In this document: positions 35,365 to 48,286 of the stretch, in pieces
Layout of the letters: every line of letters starts with the position of its first letter
Numbering within the stretch: position 1 is the first letter of the stretch
Notes under the pieces: generated by a model
The model's database searches: none
The model's input: the letters and a program-made list of their open reading frames with translations, nothing else
Told to the model about the DNA's origin: nothing
Program-made: the position numbers and the translations under genes
Assembly: GCA_003254905.1 (NCBI GenBank)
Contig: QANU01062782.1
Coordinates: 1-64,000, forward strand
DNA from: Nissolia schottii
Lineage: Eukaryota > Streptophyta > Magnoliopsida > Fabales > Fabaceae
Length of the DNA stretch: 64,000 bases
Direction: 5' to 3'

Positions 35365-35920
35365 CGAGGGGTGGAACCAGGATTTCATTGTAAGGGGGCC
35401 AAGTCAAAAACTATGATTTTTTATAAAATAAATTAAGTCTTTATTATTGTATTTGTGATAATTTTTTTCAATATCTTTTTTAATCAAAACCATCATATAA
35501 TTTATATGAAAATCATCTCTATCCTCTAATCAAACTATCTCTATACAGTAAATTATGTGTTTTATATGAATCTATTACTTATCATTGAAATTTTTATCGA
35601 AAGAGAAAAAAATTAAATACATAAAATATAAAATATGATAATTTTTCTTTTTTAAACAACCAAAAAATTTGTAGAAATGTGATTATAACCAAGATGTAGT
35701 ATTATATGGTTTATCATCGGAGGAATGTGAGTAAATACTACATCATTTTATTGAATTACGTACTACCATGATTTATATTAAAAAAAAAATCTAATTATAT
35801 TATTATTTATATAGTATTGTTCCCTGTTTTTCTTTAAGAGGGTGACAAATATACTATATAGTAAAAATGGAAAAACCTTGGGAGCCATGGCTCACCCAGG
35901 TCCCCTTGACTCCGCCTCTA
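35365..35920. mobile_element. Non-autonomous hAT-type element with 8-bp target duplication
   Basis: The ends are CGAGGGGTGGAACCAGG on the left and, in reverse complement, TAGAGGCGGAGTCAAGG on the right, the GGGGYGGARYCA-like ends common in plant hAT elements. The flanking octamers CTAATTGT (35357-35364) and TTAATTGT (35921-35928) differ by one base, which fits the 8-bp duplication of this superfamily. The 556-base interior is AT-rich and lacks a transposase. Confidence 0.75.
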
Positions 35921-35928
35921 TTAATTGT

Positions 35929-38900
35929 AGTGAAACATTTATTAGTATATTGGAGTAATTTTTTTTTACATATAAAGAAAGTAACAATTATATTAAAAAT
36001 ATATTTTTTTATGGTTTTTCCTTCAGTACCCTAATTTTTATATAGGAATAAATTTGTTAATTCATCCTACTTTATGTAATTATCAAATTTTTTTTACTTG
36101 AATAGTGTTTGATTTTAGACAGTTAAAACAGAATGAAGAGGATATTTTTTAAAAAAATATATATATTATTCACATCCCAATCACATAAAATAAGTAAAGA
36201 CTATTAATATTTTATGCTTAAACCAAGTAAATAAGTAAAGGCTATGTTGAGGAATTTCAGAACAAATTAAATCGAGAACGTTGGGTGACCGGTGCTTGCT
36301 AGAAATTCTTAATATTACTATCACATGCACATGAACTGAGAATTTTCTTAGTTCCATGATGTGTACAAATTGGTAATTTCACCTTGAATACTTTATATGC
36401 ACGAAAGTCTTAATTTTTTGGGAATTTTCTTAGTTCCATGATGTGTACAAAGTGGTAATTTCACCTTGAATACTTTATATGCACGAAAGTCTTAATTTTT
36501 TGGATAATCATATTTTTGAATTTTTCAAATAAGGAATTGGACAAATTTTCTTTTTTCTGATTTACCTTTCTTGACATTATTTGAGGATATTTGTACACTA
36601 ATTTCTAGTGCTAAAGATATCTTATGTTCGGTCCGTTTCAATTATTATGGAGTTAATGTCTGTTCGAACACAAGAGTACCAGAATTAGTTATGTAACTTA
36701 TATTTAAATTTGCGCTAATATCCTTTTAAAATAGTGAGATTACTTTTTTTTTCTTTCTCTAGTCTATTTTAACTGCTACTTTAACCAATTTTTTATTTAA
36801 ATTATTAGTCATTCTCACTTCTTAATGTAATATTTATTGTTATATTTATAATTGTATTCCTAATTTATTAATTTTAAAAATTATAATTTTTTAATATTAT
36901 CTCTATTTATTTTTATTATGAAATACTTTAACAAAATTAAATAAGAATAATTTAGTAAACTTACTTTTTAAATTACTTTTAATTTAATTTATTTTTTAAT
37001 ATCATTGCATTTGGTCAAAGTAATACTTAAAATAAATTAGAGGATGTAATAATTAATAAAAGGCTCGAAACCCTCCTAAAAGAGAAAGCAACGCCATTAT
37101 AACATGATAAGAGTTTAAATTGGTCTTGAAAATATTAGAAACATCAAGTCAATCCTTTACAAAAGTATTGTGAATCATTCAGGTGTTTCATAATAAAATA
37201 AGAGTGGTATTGCATGCATTGCGCCAAACTCTTTTGCATGAAAAGTGACAAACAATAGCATGTCATTTAGAATAGGTAGTAACTACTTGGGTGGGTGGAT
37301 GGCGTGAGAGAAGCAAACTAATTTTTTATTAACAGTTAATTACTTTAAAAAAAACATTGTTTGAAATATTATTAGAGTTGCACATTATTTAAAAGATATA
37401 AGGCTATACTTAAATAGCCTTTATATAGAGTTGAACATTTCTTTATGCTTGGATTAGTTTTTAGGATTGAGTTACAATCAATTAATTTTAATAAATATTA
37501 ATCTTGTTCATAATAATTTTTTTGATAAAATAGTCATCAATTTAAGAACAAATAAAGTAATGGCCAAATATATATTGAAAGACTAAATTAATGTCTGTTA
37601 CACATGATCAGAGTTCAAATTGTTATAAAAATATTTACAGTAATTTTATATTGTGTGTATATTTCAAAGAATAATTAAAGTCTCTGCGAAAGAACAATAA
37701 TCTATAGTATCTTTTTTGCTCACATAAATTTAGTCCAATATATTTGCAAACCACAAGTCGGAGTCTGCTGCTAGTCTTGAAATGTAGCATTGAATCCTCT
37801 CAACATTATGAACATTAATGCACGCTACTATTATTTCTATAGTTTTCCACACATCATCTTTACTTCTTTTTCTTTCAATATAGTCAAAATAAATTTTATC
37901 TTGGGTGTTACTCTATCAATAGCAACCACGAAATTTTCCATCTTGAAGTTTTGATGTAACAGATGTACAGAGACCATTGAAATTAATCACATCTGCATTT
38001 AATTGTTGAGATAAAACTAAAATACAGATATACGAAGATAAAGATATAAGTACAAGATTAAGAGTAGGTCATATATTCTATTTAGTGATAATATACAAGA
38101 TACAATTTATTGTATCGATATCGTATTTTATTTTATGGTGACAAGATATAAAAACATGACAAATGCCTTAAAATATATTTTGAGTCTTCTTTTCACTCAT
38201 TCATAATTTTATTTAAGCTCTATTTTTGTCACTGTTTCCATGTCTTAACAAAATAGTGGTACAAAAAATACACTAACTTTTTATTTTAAGACATAAATTT
38301 TCATACATATCTATTTTTTGTCTTTATATTCATGTATTTATGCCATATATCAGCCACGCCAACAGAACAAGAATCCTTCTCACAAAGATATCAAAATTTA
38401 TATGCATCCAACTGTTTGACCATAAGGAATCAAAATAGCTTGAATGTCAAATTGAATAACAGATAACTATAGTTTATCTGTATTTATATTTATATAATAT
38501 AATAATAAAAGAGATACCAATAAATAACTTTTTTTTTCATATTTAACTTATTATATGTTATTTTTATCCATATAATTATAACTTAATTACATTAACTGCC
38601 TATTACATATACTCACTAAATACGATTTGTTTGGCAAAGGAGTGTTTGCCAAGTCCCACTAATCTATACTACTACATAAAGTGGTCGGGGTACTTCGACT
38701 GTTCCTTGGTCGCAAATTAAATCTTACAATTTTAACCATATTATTTATTCGATCAGATTTAATCAAAATTAATTATATATGAATAAAATCATCGATACTT
38801 TCAATCTGTTAACTCACTTACAACAATAGTTTCTTGGAGTTACATTTTTCTTTTTAACATCAATTCACTTAACAGACATGTAGTTCCTGTACCCCCTCTA

Positions 38901-40527
38901 ATCATATATAAAGAAAGATGCTAAAAGTAACTACATTTTAGGCAAACTCCATTGAAACTTGCCTTCAAATCCATAATTTGATATATTTGTTAACATAAAA
39001 AAAAATTTAAAAATGATAAAAAAAAAAGCATCTTCACCGTTACAGGGTAAAAAACGATGAACACCTCTCATAACTCATCTCACTATGTCTTTCCCACTAC
39101 ATCATGTTCAATCTCTTCGATACTCAACGAACACAGCTTAGAGTTTGGATTGATTTATCACATTAAAAAGAATAATAATACTAGTTGAGATTATAAATGA
39201 GTTATAGTTGTACTTAGAATTGCAAATAAGGTCGGCAAAACGATTATGTTAATAAATGAAGCTGAAGTAATAATTAAGATTTGTAGCTTTAAATGTTGTC
39301 ACGGTTATATTTTTAGTCTTTTGTGTTGTCACACACAACATCTGTTATTATAAATTCACATTTAATGCGAAAAATTAGTGAAAACATAATGATACAATAA
39401 TGATAATAAATTAATGGACTAATTTAACTTACAATTTATAATTTTAATGATTAAAATATTATATTTTAAATTTTAAAGACTAAAGTAATTCAAACTTACA
39501 CTTTTAAGATTAAAATGACCATTTCTCCCTTGTATTTTGTTGGTGTAATGAAAAGAACATCACTTAGAGATTACTGTGTTTGAATTTTAACTTGGCAAAT
39601 TTTTTTTTTGGTAGTATCATAGAAGAAGAGGACTAACCGACTAAGTAGAGTAGTAGAGATAGAAACCACAATTAGCACCATAGATTTTGTCACTATTGGA
39701 ATAAATGTGTGAAAACACAATTTGATTTTCTTTTTTAAATATATATTGTTGTAATTAGAGGCAGTCTAAAGTTCTCGTCGTATTTATAAAAATTGACCTT
39801 GGTTTTAGCATCAGTTTGTGACCACTGCAAAAGTTAAACATTAATTCAAATTTTGTATTTAGCCGTGGTTCCAAACCGTCGCTAAATGTTCTATGAATTT
39901 CCCAATTCACTTGATCTGCCGCAATCTGCCTGCCAACGGTGGTAACAACGACCCTTGCAAAACCGTCGTGAAATGTGTTTTGTGTCTGTGTTACACCATT
40001 GTAAACTAAAAATTTAATTGTCACAAATTAATTGTTTTCTTGTTGCGGGTGAAGAGGAAGAAGAAAGAATGAAACTGACAGCCATCAACATCTTTTCATC
40101 TCTCAGTGTGGTTGCAACATCTTTAAATTGGAAAGCACATACTGGAATCAATAGGAGGATTTGAAATTCAAAGTCCATGAATAACAGTGGCCGAAGAAAT
40201 ACACGGTTATCAATTAATGCCAGTAATAATGAGTTTAATGGACATAATTTTCATAGATAAAAATTAAAGCTTTGAAAAGATCTTCATTTGGATAAAAAAT
40301 AAAGGTTGGAAGAGATAATGGTCATTGAAAAAACACCACATTAATTATACCATTAATGATACCGTGTAAATAGGGTTAATGGGGAAGTAATGGTCACAGA
40401 AGACCATCTGAATTACTCTCTTTGTTCTCGAACAATTAATAACATATATTAAAAAAATGATTAAAAATCATGCACTTTGCAAAGTTAGCACTTTTTAATA
40501 TATTCATTTCTATTTTTTCTCTTACAT
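35929..40527. other. Intergenic, AT-rich; degenerate repeats
   Basis: No gene was recognised over 4.6 kb. The tandem duplication at 36341-36503 is listed separately. Between 39725 and 40048 a segment with 'aaccgtcgctaaatg', 'aaaccgtcgtgaaatg' and a terminal 'ttgttttcttgttgcg' resembles a strongly diverged CACTA end, but I cannot define its borders. Confidence 0.45.
36341..36503. repeat. 82-bp tandem duplication, nearly perfect
   Basis: 'aattttcttagttccatgat' begins copies at 36341 and 36423. The copies agree at all but about two positions, so this is a recent tandem duplication in non-coding DNA. Confidence 0.95.
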
Positions 40528-41918
40528 CACTACAAGAAAACAACTTATTACTGTCAGAGTTAATGTTGAAAATTTGCACGGTTACCGTCGGCTTTTAACG
40601 TTACCGTCGTTTGTCGGGCCGACGGTAAAGTGTTCGATGGTAATAGATTTACCGTCGGGTAATGACACCCGACAATAATTACCGCCGGAATAAACCGACG
40701 GAAACCGTTCGCATGTGAGTACATTTGAACCGGTTTACCGTCGGTTCATGGAGACGGTAAAGATAATAATATTTTATTCGTATACCACCGTCGGTTACTA
40801 CCGACATTAAACATATTACTATTTTATCCCTTCACCATCGGCTAGAACCGACGGTAAATATATTAGTACTTTATTTGTTCGTTTATCGTCAGTTAATAGC
40901 GACGGTAAAGATAATATTTTATTCCTTTACCATCGTCGGACACCACTGACGATAAAGATATTACTATTTTATTCCTTTACCGTCCGCTAGAATTGACGGT
41001 ACATATATTAATATTTTATTCATTCAGTTACTGTTAGTTCATACCGACAATAAAGATAATAATATTTTATTCATTTACTGTAGATAAGTTTTTTGTAACC
41101 GACGGTAAAGATATTAATATTTTATTGTCTAAATATTAATATTTAATTACATAACCGTCGGTTGTTGTCTCTCGATATCTTTTGGCCTAACCATCGGTTA
41201 TAGCTTACGGTAATAATTAAATATTTAAAAAACAAATTTTAATTAAAATTTTATTAATCGATGAGCCTTGCACATTTTCCACCCTCGCATCACCATCCCC
41301 ATCGATGAAGGGGTGGTAGGGATGGTGGTGGTGGCGTGGCGACTGTGAGAAAGTTAATTTGGGTGAGTTTGGAGAGGACGGAAGAGTGGGAATGGGGACT
41401 GTCGCGGGGGAAGGGCTTTTATAGCAATGACTTTTCAGACTACCGTCAGATTCGTCTGATGGTAACTGGATATATTTTGGCTGGTTTAAACGTTGTGTAA
41501 GACATGCTGGCTAGTATTTTCGAGGCGGTTACCATCAGATACAGCCGACGGTAAACACCCGCATTTATTGCATAATTTTGCAAATTCTGAGAACGTTACC
41601 GTCAGTGTGACCCGACAGTAATATGTGTGAAGAATACGTGGCAGTTTACAATTGGTGGGAATTTACCATCTGCTATGACTGACGGTAATTCTTTTTTAAA
41701 ACTAAACCTCATATATTTACCATCGGTGACGACTGATGGTAAGTTTTTCGCGCATTTTCCATCGAACAATTACCGTTGCTATTACTGGCGACGTGATTTT
41801 TGTCGACGGTAATCTGATGTCTCTTTCCCAGTTTTTTATGAGCGAACCGGTTACCATCGGATATATTTCATTGTCTGACGGTAAAGTCTAGACGGTAATA
41901 GTCAACTTTCTTGTAGTG
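40528..41918 (-). mobile_element. Non-autonomous CACTA (En/Spm) transposon, 1391 bp
   Basis: It starts CACTACAAGAAAAC and ends CTTTCTTGTAGTG, giving inverted CACTACAAGAAA termini. Flanking trinucleotides are CAT and TAT. Subterminal DNA on both sides is packed with ACCGTCGG / CCGACGGT motifs in both orientations, the usual transposase-binding array. In minus orientation a promoter (GCTATAAAAGCCC, about 41414-41427) is followed by a CT/CACC-rich leader, which corresponds to the 5' end of the larger CACTA at 59500. This is therefore an internal-deletion derivative of the same family, with no coding sequence. Confidence 0.88.
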
Positions 41919-42879
41919 TATATTATTCTCTTACTAAATTTATTTAATAGAGATATGGTAGAAAAAAATAATTAATATTATCTAAAGGTAAGAAGTTGAC
42001 AATTATTTGTGGAAATACCAAAATGAAAATATGAACAATTATTTAACCTACTCCATAGTTAGTTTTTTTTTTATCTTTTTCTATTTGTAATTGCTATTGT
42101 AAAATTGTCTAGAAAAACTCACAATTCTTAAAATTAGGAATAGATCCTCTCAATTGAGTTTTTTTTTTTTTTTTTTGGTTTTGTGAGGTCAATGTAATTT
42201 ATAACTATTATTTTTTTTGTTGCTTGTGTCATGTTTGAATTTCACATTCTCAATTAATTGCGAGAGATCACATTTAACCTCACATAACACTAAACTTAAT
42301 TGAGAAGGTCCACTCTCATTAAAATTCAACTATATAAACTTTCATGTTAATCTATGTTCAATATTTGACGAAGTGTTGGTCAAGAATATTAACTAAATAG
42401 ATGGATTTTAAAATTTTACAAACTTTTTCCATTAGACCCCTACTAAATATTTATTAATTTATATTTCAACATTATCTCAGATCTAAAATAAATATTATTT
42501 AAAATTTATAAAAAAATTAAAAAAAATTAAACTAAAATTTAAAATCAATTCTCTAACATAATATTTGCAAATTCAAATTTTAGGAATTTCCAAACAACTA
42601 AAATAAATACTATTTTTTTATTAAAAATTTAATAAATTTTAATATTTTTTGTTCAAAATTACTTTTGTATATTTAAAAAAATTCTTATCTAATTTTATAT
42701 GTTTAAATCTAGTATAGATAAACCTATAAATACATGTATCAAAATAAGTTTGTGAAATACACGAGTACTATATTAGTAACAACAACAATAATCTATACAT
42801 TATATAAAAGATCCACTCTCATTAAAATTCAACTACATACACTTTCATGTTAACAATAACTAAAAAAATTATGAATTAC
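41919..42879. other. Intergenic, AT-rich
   Basis: Nothing recognisable apart from poly-T runs and short direct repeats (for example 'aaattcaactayatanactttcatgtta' near 42330 and 42820). Confidence 0.45.
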
Positions 42880-43627
42880 CTCCAAAAATTTGCTGCGAAT
42901 TTTTTTCTTAAGTAATACTTGTGAATTCCGCTGCAAATTTTTCATTTTTGAGTAAGACAATGGACATTTTGCTATGAATTACAAAATTTGTTACAAAATC
43001 TGCAAGTAAGTTTTTCTCCAAAAGGCAAACAATATTTAGTTGCGAATTTTGTTGCAAATTATTTTGTAGAAAAAAATCTGCAAATAATTTTGTTGGGAGT
43101 TGGAGAAAAAATGTAAAAAGGTTCGGTGAACACCATTTTCATAGCTAAATCCGCAAGAGATAATATCTACAAACTTACGGTTTTTTGCTGCGGATTTAGC
43201 TAAAACTTTCGTTTTATGCTGATTTTGCTACAACTTTTCTTGTGAACCATTTTGTTGCCAATTTCGTTGCAAAATAATTTTGCTGTGGACTTTCTTGCGA
43301 ATTTATTTTGTTGCAGATTTTCTTATGAACTAGTTTGCTGCAAGTTTTCTTGGGAATTCTCTTTGGTGCAGATTTAGCAGCGAGTTTGCTTTGCTACAAA
43401 TTTTCTTGCGAATAGTTTGTTGTGGATTTAGCTACAAACTTTTTTGTTGCAAATTTAGCTGTGAGTTTGCTTCAGTGCAGATTTTCTTGTGAATAGTTTA
43501 CTATTTAGCTGCAAATTTATTAGTTATGAAGTTAATTGCAAATTTAGTTGTTGCAAATTTAGCCGCAAATTTTCTTTGCTTCGAATTTACTTTGCTGCAA
43601 TTTTTCTTGCAAATTTATTTGTTGTGA
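42880..43627. repeat. Degenerate short-period repeat (TTGCTGCGAATTT-like)
   Basis: Some 25-30 diverged copies of a motif such as 'gctgcaaattttcttgcgaa' or 'gttgcaaatttagctgcaaa' follow one another over ~750 bases. Spacing is irregular, with a period of about 25-35. This may be the interior of an unidentified DNA transposon. No coding signal. Confidence 0.7.
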
Positions 43628-43792
43628 AGCACCACCACCATCCTTGTCACCACTATCTCTACCTTCACCACCACTACTACTACGATATTCACCACGACTA
43701 TTATTATTATTGTTGTTGTTGTTGTTAGTTGTATTATAACCACTATTACTATACTACTGCTGCTGCTACTACTACTACTACTACTATTATTT
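43628..43792. repeat. Compound trinucleotide microsatellite
   Basis: Runs of CAC/CAT, ATT, GTT, TGC and TAC follow one another directly after the degenerate repeat. The frame through it (His/Tyr/Cys runs) is an artefact. Confidence 0.9.
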
Positions 43793-44389
43793 TTTATTTA
43801 TTAAGAGTGTAAAAAAATTATATTACAACTATTTGTCTCCTTTTTTGCTTTTCATATTCTTGTCTTGTTATTTATTTCCAAATTTTAGACTCATTCCCCA
43901 AAACTAATTAAGTCATAGTTTCTTTCTTCTTCTCCAATTTTTTAACTCTCTTTAATTAATGTAATGTAATATACATTATAATTAAACCAAAAAAGTAGAA
44001 ACTAAAAAAGGCATAAAATTGTTACACAAATTAGAGGGATATATATATAGAGAGAGAAAGCTTATGAGATAAGAAGGAATCAAAGACAGGGAATTAAATA
44101 GAAAATGTGGCATCACATTGAAATTGTGGGGGATATAATAGAGATCATGCTGAGCTTAGGAGGGATTAACGTGTAGGAATAAGGATCGTGTTGCAGTTTG
44201 AGAAACAAATATGAGTAGTTTGTTGGGAGGGAGTAGCAATAAAAGGGAAAAACATGTTTGATTACACTTAACTTGGTGGGTGTTTTCGTTAATGAAGTAT
44301 ATAGAACAAAATTGATGAAGTGAATGATGAATAAGAGAGAGAGGGAGAGAGAGATTTATACTTTGGACCCTTGAATGTTAAAGACACAC

Positions 44390-44422
<33 letters not shown>
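44390..44422. repeat. (AAT)n microsatellite in the upstream region of the first CYP81E gene
   Basis: Eleven AAT units about 240 bases upstream of the P450 start codon. Length variation in related plants would be expected. Confidence 0.95.
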
Positions 44423-44423
<1 letters not shown>

Positions 44424-44547
44424 GAATAGTCATAATGTCGAATGATTCATGCATTATACATAGAGAACTTCATTAAATATATACTTTGGCAGTGGGGGAC
44501 GGTCATCAAACGTAGCCCATGGACCACAGTCAGAGTGTGTTAGTGTG

Positions 44548-44556
44548 TATATAAAT
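44548..44556 (+). promoter_or_regulatory. TATA box of the first CYP81E gene
   Basis: TATATAAAT lies 116 bases upstream of the ATG at 44664. Assigned by sequence and position. Confidence 0.65.
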
Positions 44557-44663
44557 GCAATCTAACTGGCACGAATGAAAGCATGCATAACGCCATTCGG
44601 CAAAGAATCAAACACACACACAACCATCCCACCACCCAAATACAAAGGGAGAGAGAGCATCCC

Positions 44664-46397
44664 ATGGAGATCCTTCCTTTCTTGTCCTACTCTCTCCTTT
44701 ACCTCGCCATCTTCCTCATATTCAACCTCCTACTCCAATCTTGGAGGTTCAAGAACCTCCCCCCGGGCCCACCTTCCCTCCCCGTAATCGGCAACCTCCA
44801 CCACCTCAAGAGGCCCCTCCACCACACCTTCAAGGCCCTCTCCCAAAAATACGGCCACGTCATCTCCCTCTGGTTCGGCTCTCGCCTCGTGGTCGTCGTT
44901 TCTTCCCCCTCCGTCTTCCAGGAATGCTTCACCAAAAACGACGTCGTTCTAGCCAACAGGCCTCGCTTCCTCTCTGGAAAATACATCTTCTACAACTACA
45001 CCACCTTAGGTACTGCACTGCATTAACCAAGCAGAGTCATTTCACATTTACAATTATTATTAAATGAGATTTCAATATAACTGATTTCTAACTGCCAATT
45101 TTCATCACGTGCGTGCGTTATTGTTACTATATATTAGGTACTTCAGCTTACGGGGAGCACTGGCGCAACCTCCGCCGCATCACCGCCCTCGACGTGCTCT
45201 CCACCCACCGCATCAATAACTTCGCCGGGATCCGTAAAGACGAGACGAGGAGGCTGATCCACAAGCTGGCGGAGGACTCCGGCAAGGACTTCGTGGAGGT
45301 GGAGCTCACGTCGAAGTTCTACGACATGACGTTCAACAACATCATGAGGATGATCTCAGGAAAAAGGTACTACGGGAAAGACGTGGAGGCGGCGGAGCTG
45401 GAGGAGGCGGAGCAGTTCAGGGCGATGGTGTCGGAGCTGCTGAAGCTTTCAGGGGCGAACAACAAGAACGACTTCATGCCGATACTGAGAGTGTTCGATT
45501 ACGAGAACCTGGAGAAGAGGCTGAGGAAGATAAGCTGCAAGACGGACACGTTCCTGAGGGGGCTGATAGAGGAGCAGCGGAGCAAGAAGGAGAGGGCGAA
45601 TACAATGATTGACCATCTCCTCAGCATGCAGGAGTCGCAGCCTGAGTACTACACTGACCAGATCATCAAAGGCCTTGCTTTGGTAACGATTATAATAAAT
45701 AAATAAATACTAATAAATAATTCACTTAATTTATTCAAGAAGGAAGCATATATGGCATTAAATACTTGTTGCAATGTATGTATGTATATAGGGCATGCTA
45801 CTAGCTGGAACAGACTCATCGGCGGTAACTCTAGAGTGGGCAATGTCTTGTCTACTGAACCATCCAGAGGTGTTGAAAAAGGTGAGGGATGAGTTGGAAA
45901 TTCACCTAGGCCAAGACCGCCTGCTACAAGAGTCTGACCTTCCAAAACTCCCCTGCCTCAAAAACATAGTCTACGAGACCCTTCGCTTGTACACTCCCGC
46001 TCCTTTGTCGTTACCGCACTCTTCCTCTCAAGAGTGCACTATCGGAGGGTACAGAGTTCCGCGGGACACCATAGTGCTGGTCAACGCGTGGTCCATTCAT
46101 AGAGACCCCCAAATTTGGAGCGATGCTACGAGTTTTAGGCCCGAGAGGTTTGAGAAAGAAGGAGAGTTAGACAAGCTGATTGCGTTCGGGTTGGGAAGGA
46201 GGGCTTGCCCCGGACAAGTCTTGGCCACGCGTGCAATCAGCTTGACTTTGGGGCTTTTGATTCAGTGTTTCGAATGGAAACGTATCCGCGATAAGGAGAT
46301 TGATATGAGGGAGGAGAGTGGGTTCACCTTGTCTAGGTTGACTCCGTTGAAGGCCATGTGTAGAGCACGCCTAGGCATCAACAAGCTTATGGAGTAA
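44664..46397 (+). CDS. Cytochrome P450, CYP81E type (isoflavone 2'/3'-hydroxylase-like)
   Basis: Exons 44664-45009, 45138-45682 and 45792-46397 give 498 codons, the normal family length. Residues 1-25 form the ER membrane anchor, followed by the proline hinge PPGPPSLP. The I-helix oxygen motif AGTDSS is at 302-307, the ExxR pair ETLR at 359-362, PERF at 414-417, and the haem loop FGLGRRACPG at 429-438 with Cys436 as haem ligand. All catalytic residues are intact. CYP81E enzymes hydroxylate the B-ring of isoflavones (2' or 3' position) with NADPH-P450 reductase and lead to pterocarpan phytoalexins in legumes. Its coding DNA is much richer in GC than the surroundings. It faces a sister gene 7.3 kb away. 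Regiospecificity cannot be read from the sequence. Confidence 0.92.
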
Positions 46398-47344
46398 TTA
46401 TTTAAGTTTAAATATGTGTAAAATAAAGTGGAATATGTCATTTTCATAGTAACAAGAGTAGTGCACGTATGCATGTACCGATTCTCTGGCCGGGTTTAAT
46501 TTGTCAAAGATTTTACAAGTAATAATATGAATTACAACCAAGATTTTACATTCTATTTATTATCCTTGCAATGTTCGTTTATTTTTAATTATTATGTTTT
46601 TAAAAGTGGGTAGTTAAATTGAAGTAGAGAGTATACCCTGTTTTACAGTAATCAATATAACTTTGATATTCTTTCGTCAATATGGCATCTGAAGATGCAT
46701 CTTGAAGTCTTCGACGCAAGAACAATTCCGAAATTTCTTTGTAGATATAGCAATATAACCCATAAGGTCCTACATTCTCATAAGAGGCTAATTTTGGTCC
46801 AATATTGCATTAACTTAATCACTATATGTCGCAAAGGAAATTGTGGAAGCCTTGCAGTTAAAAAACACACAGCAAAAGCAGATGCAAATTAAGGAAAATT
46901 TTGAGTGTTGGAGGGCATCGGCCAAAGCATCCTTAATTTGCACCTTAATTTTGCCATCTGTGTTGTTTAAGACTTCGTTGTTATTTGGTATCCGTGGTTT
47001 TTGGTTTGAATTTTTCTGCTTCAGACCTATTTAATTATTGGAAAAAAGTGATGCAAGAGAATATGCGTCTAGCCATTAATTTTGAAGCAAACCTAAAAAT
47101 TTCCAAATGGTGGCTCATGTAATTAAATGATTTATGAAATATTTGGCTTTAAACAGAACCTATTGCATATCACCATTGAATCATTAAAAGAAAAGTAGTA
47201 TGCATTCTCATTTTAATGAACCAATGGTAAGATCCATCATTTTACTCTCTAAAGATAAGGATCTCACTTCAAAAAATTCTTACCCCAAAATATTAGATTA
47301 ATGATCGATTACAACGTGAGAATACCGTGCTTTGAAAAATAAAA
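46398..47344. other. Intergenic 3' flank of the first CYP81E gene
   Basis: Probable 3' UTR, then AT-rich DNA. No assignable coding sequence or repeat. Confidence 0.4.
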
Positions 47345-48080
47345 TAAGAATAAAATACCTTCAAGGGAAGGGAACCCGAGGAATAAAATCCCTTAAAGTA
47401 ATGTGATTGAACGTCCAATTTGTGGTAACAACTACATAACCACAATCTACTTTAATTAATTTTTTTTGTAAAAGGAACATGCAACAAATTATTGAGTTGA
47501 AAAGAAGTTTTAGATGCATGGGAATGCAAGAAAGAGGAGCCAATGTTAGTGATTGGTATCCCTGACCCATTACTTATGTAGAGCCAATCGAAGCCATTGT
47601 ATTATGAGGATGTGTGAAAATTGTTGTGGTCAGAGGTAATGTGATGGAAAGCGTCAGAATCTGGATACCAAGAGGAGTCAGAGATGGTGGACGATGTGAC
47701 AAGGCAAGCACAGGGATTGTGGAAGGAAGGGGGAGGCGGATTGGGGGCAGAGTCATAGGAAAGAAAGGAACTCGAATGAGGGTTAGGGTTAGGATTATGG
47801 TTGGAACGTAGCGGAGATGGCTGAAATGAATGATCAAACCTGTAGAAGCATTGCCATGACAGATGGCCGTAGTAGCCACAGACTTGGCACTAAGGATGAT
47901 TGCCACCTTGCCAAGATGGGCGTCTGCCGCGAAAGCCACAACCTCCTCTGCCAACCTGACCACCAAAACCCCTGTCGTCAAAGGCTCGGTCAGCAAATCT
48001 CAAATCTTAAAAATCCAGTTAGCATTGGATTAGTCCGCTCGATGAAGTATGCCATCGTGCACAGGAAAGAGCGCAACCTG
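47345..48080 (-). pseudogene. Ty1-copia gag-protease remnant
   Basis: Minus-strand reading gives a Gly/Arg-rich stretch (GFRGRRPSWQGGNHP), then a retroviral-type zinc knuckle CQVCGYYGHLSWQC (CX2CX4HX4C, 47848-47889), then FYRFDHSFQP. Further downstream in other frames are GSSFLHSHASKTSFQLNN and LLHVPFT-like pieces (about 47450-47545) that match the start of copia protease/integrase regions. An in-frame stop (47890-47892) and frameshifts show that it is dead. LTRs were not located. Confidence 0.8.
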
Positions 48081-48235
48081 GTTGACGGCGATACAGAAAC
48101 AAAAGTAAGTTGTAGTTGCAAGGGGATGACGGTCCCACGAACTATAAAGGAGAATAATGGACATAAAGTAATGAAAAGGACGTAGCCCTAAGGTGCGTAA
48201 GAGAACCTCTATTTCCTCATGCATGATAGTTATGT

Positions 48236-48262
48236 GATGTGATGTGTGTGTGTGTGTGTGTA
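48236..48262. repeat. (GT)n microsatellite
   Basis: Alternating GT with an adjoining TATATAT run. Confidence 0.85.
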
Positions 48263-48286
48263 AATATATATGTAAGCACTATAAGT

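Noticed and set aside
39725-40048. Possible third CACTA element ('aaccgtcgctaaatg', terminal 'ttttcttgttgcg')
   Set aside because: Only one weak terminus and no target duplication; similarity to CACTACAAGAAA is too low to define an element.
43489-43728. 79-codon frame with His/Tyr/Cys runs
   Set aside because: It is a translation of degenerate repeats and a trinucleotide microsatellite.
47614-48185. Plus-strand frames in the copia remnant
   Set aside because: The meaningful reading is on the minus strand (zinc knuckle); the plus-strand frames are its shadows.
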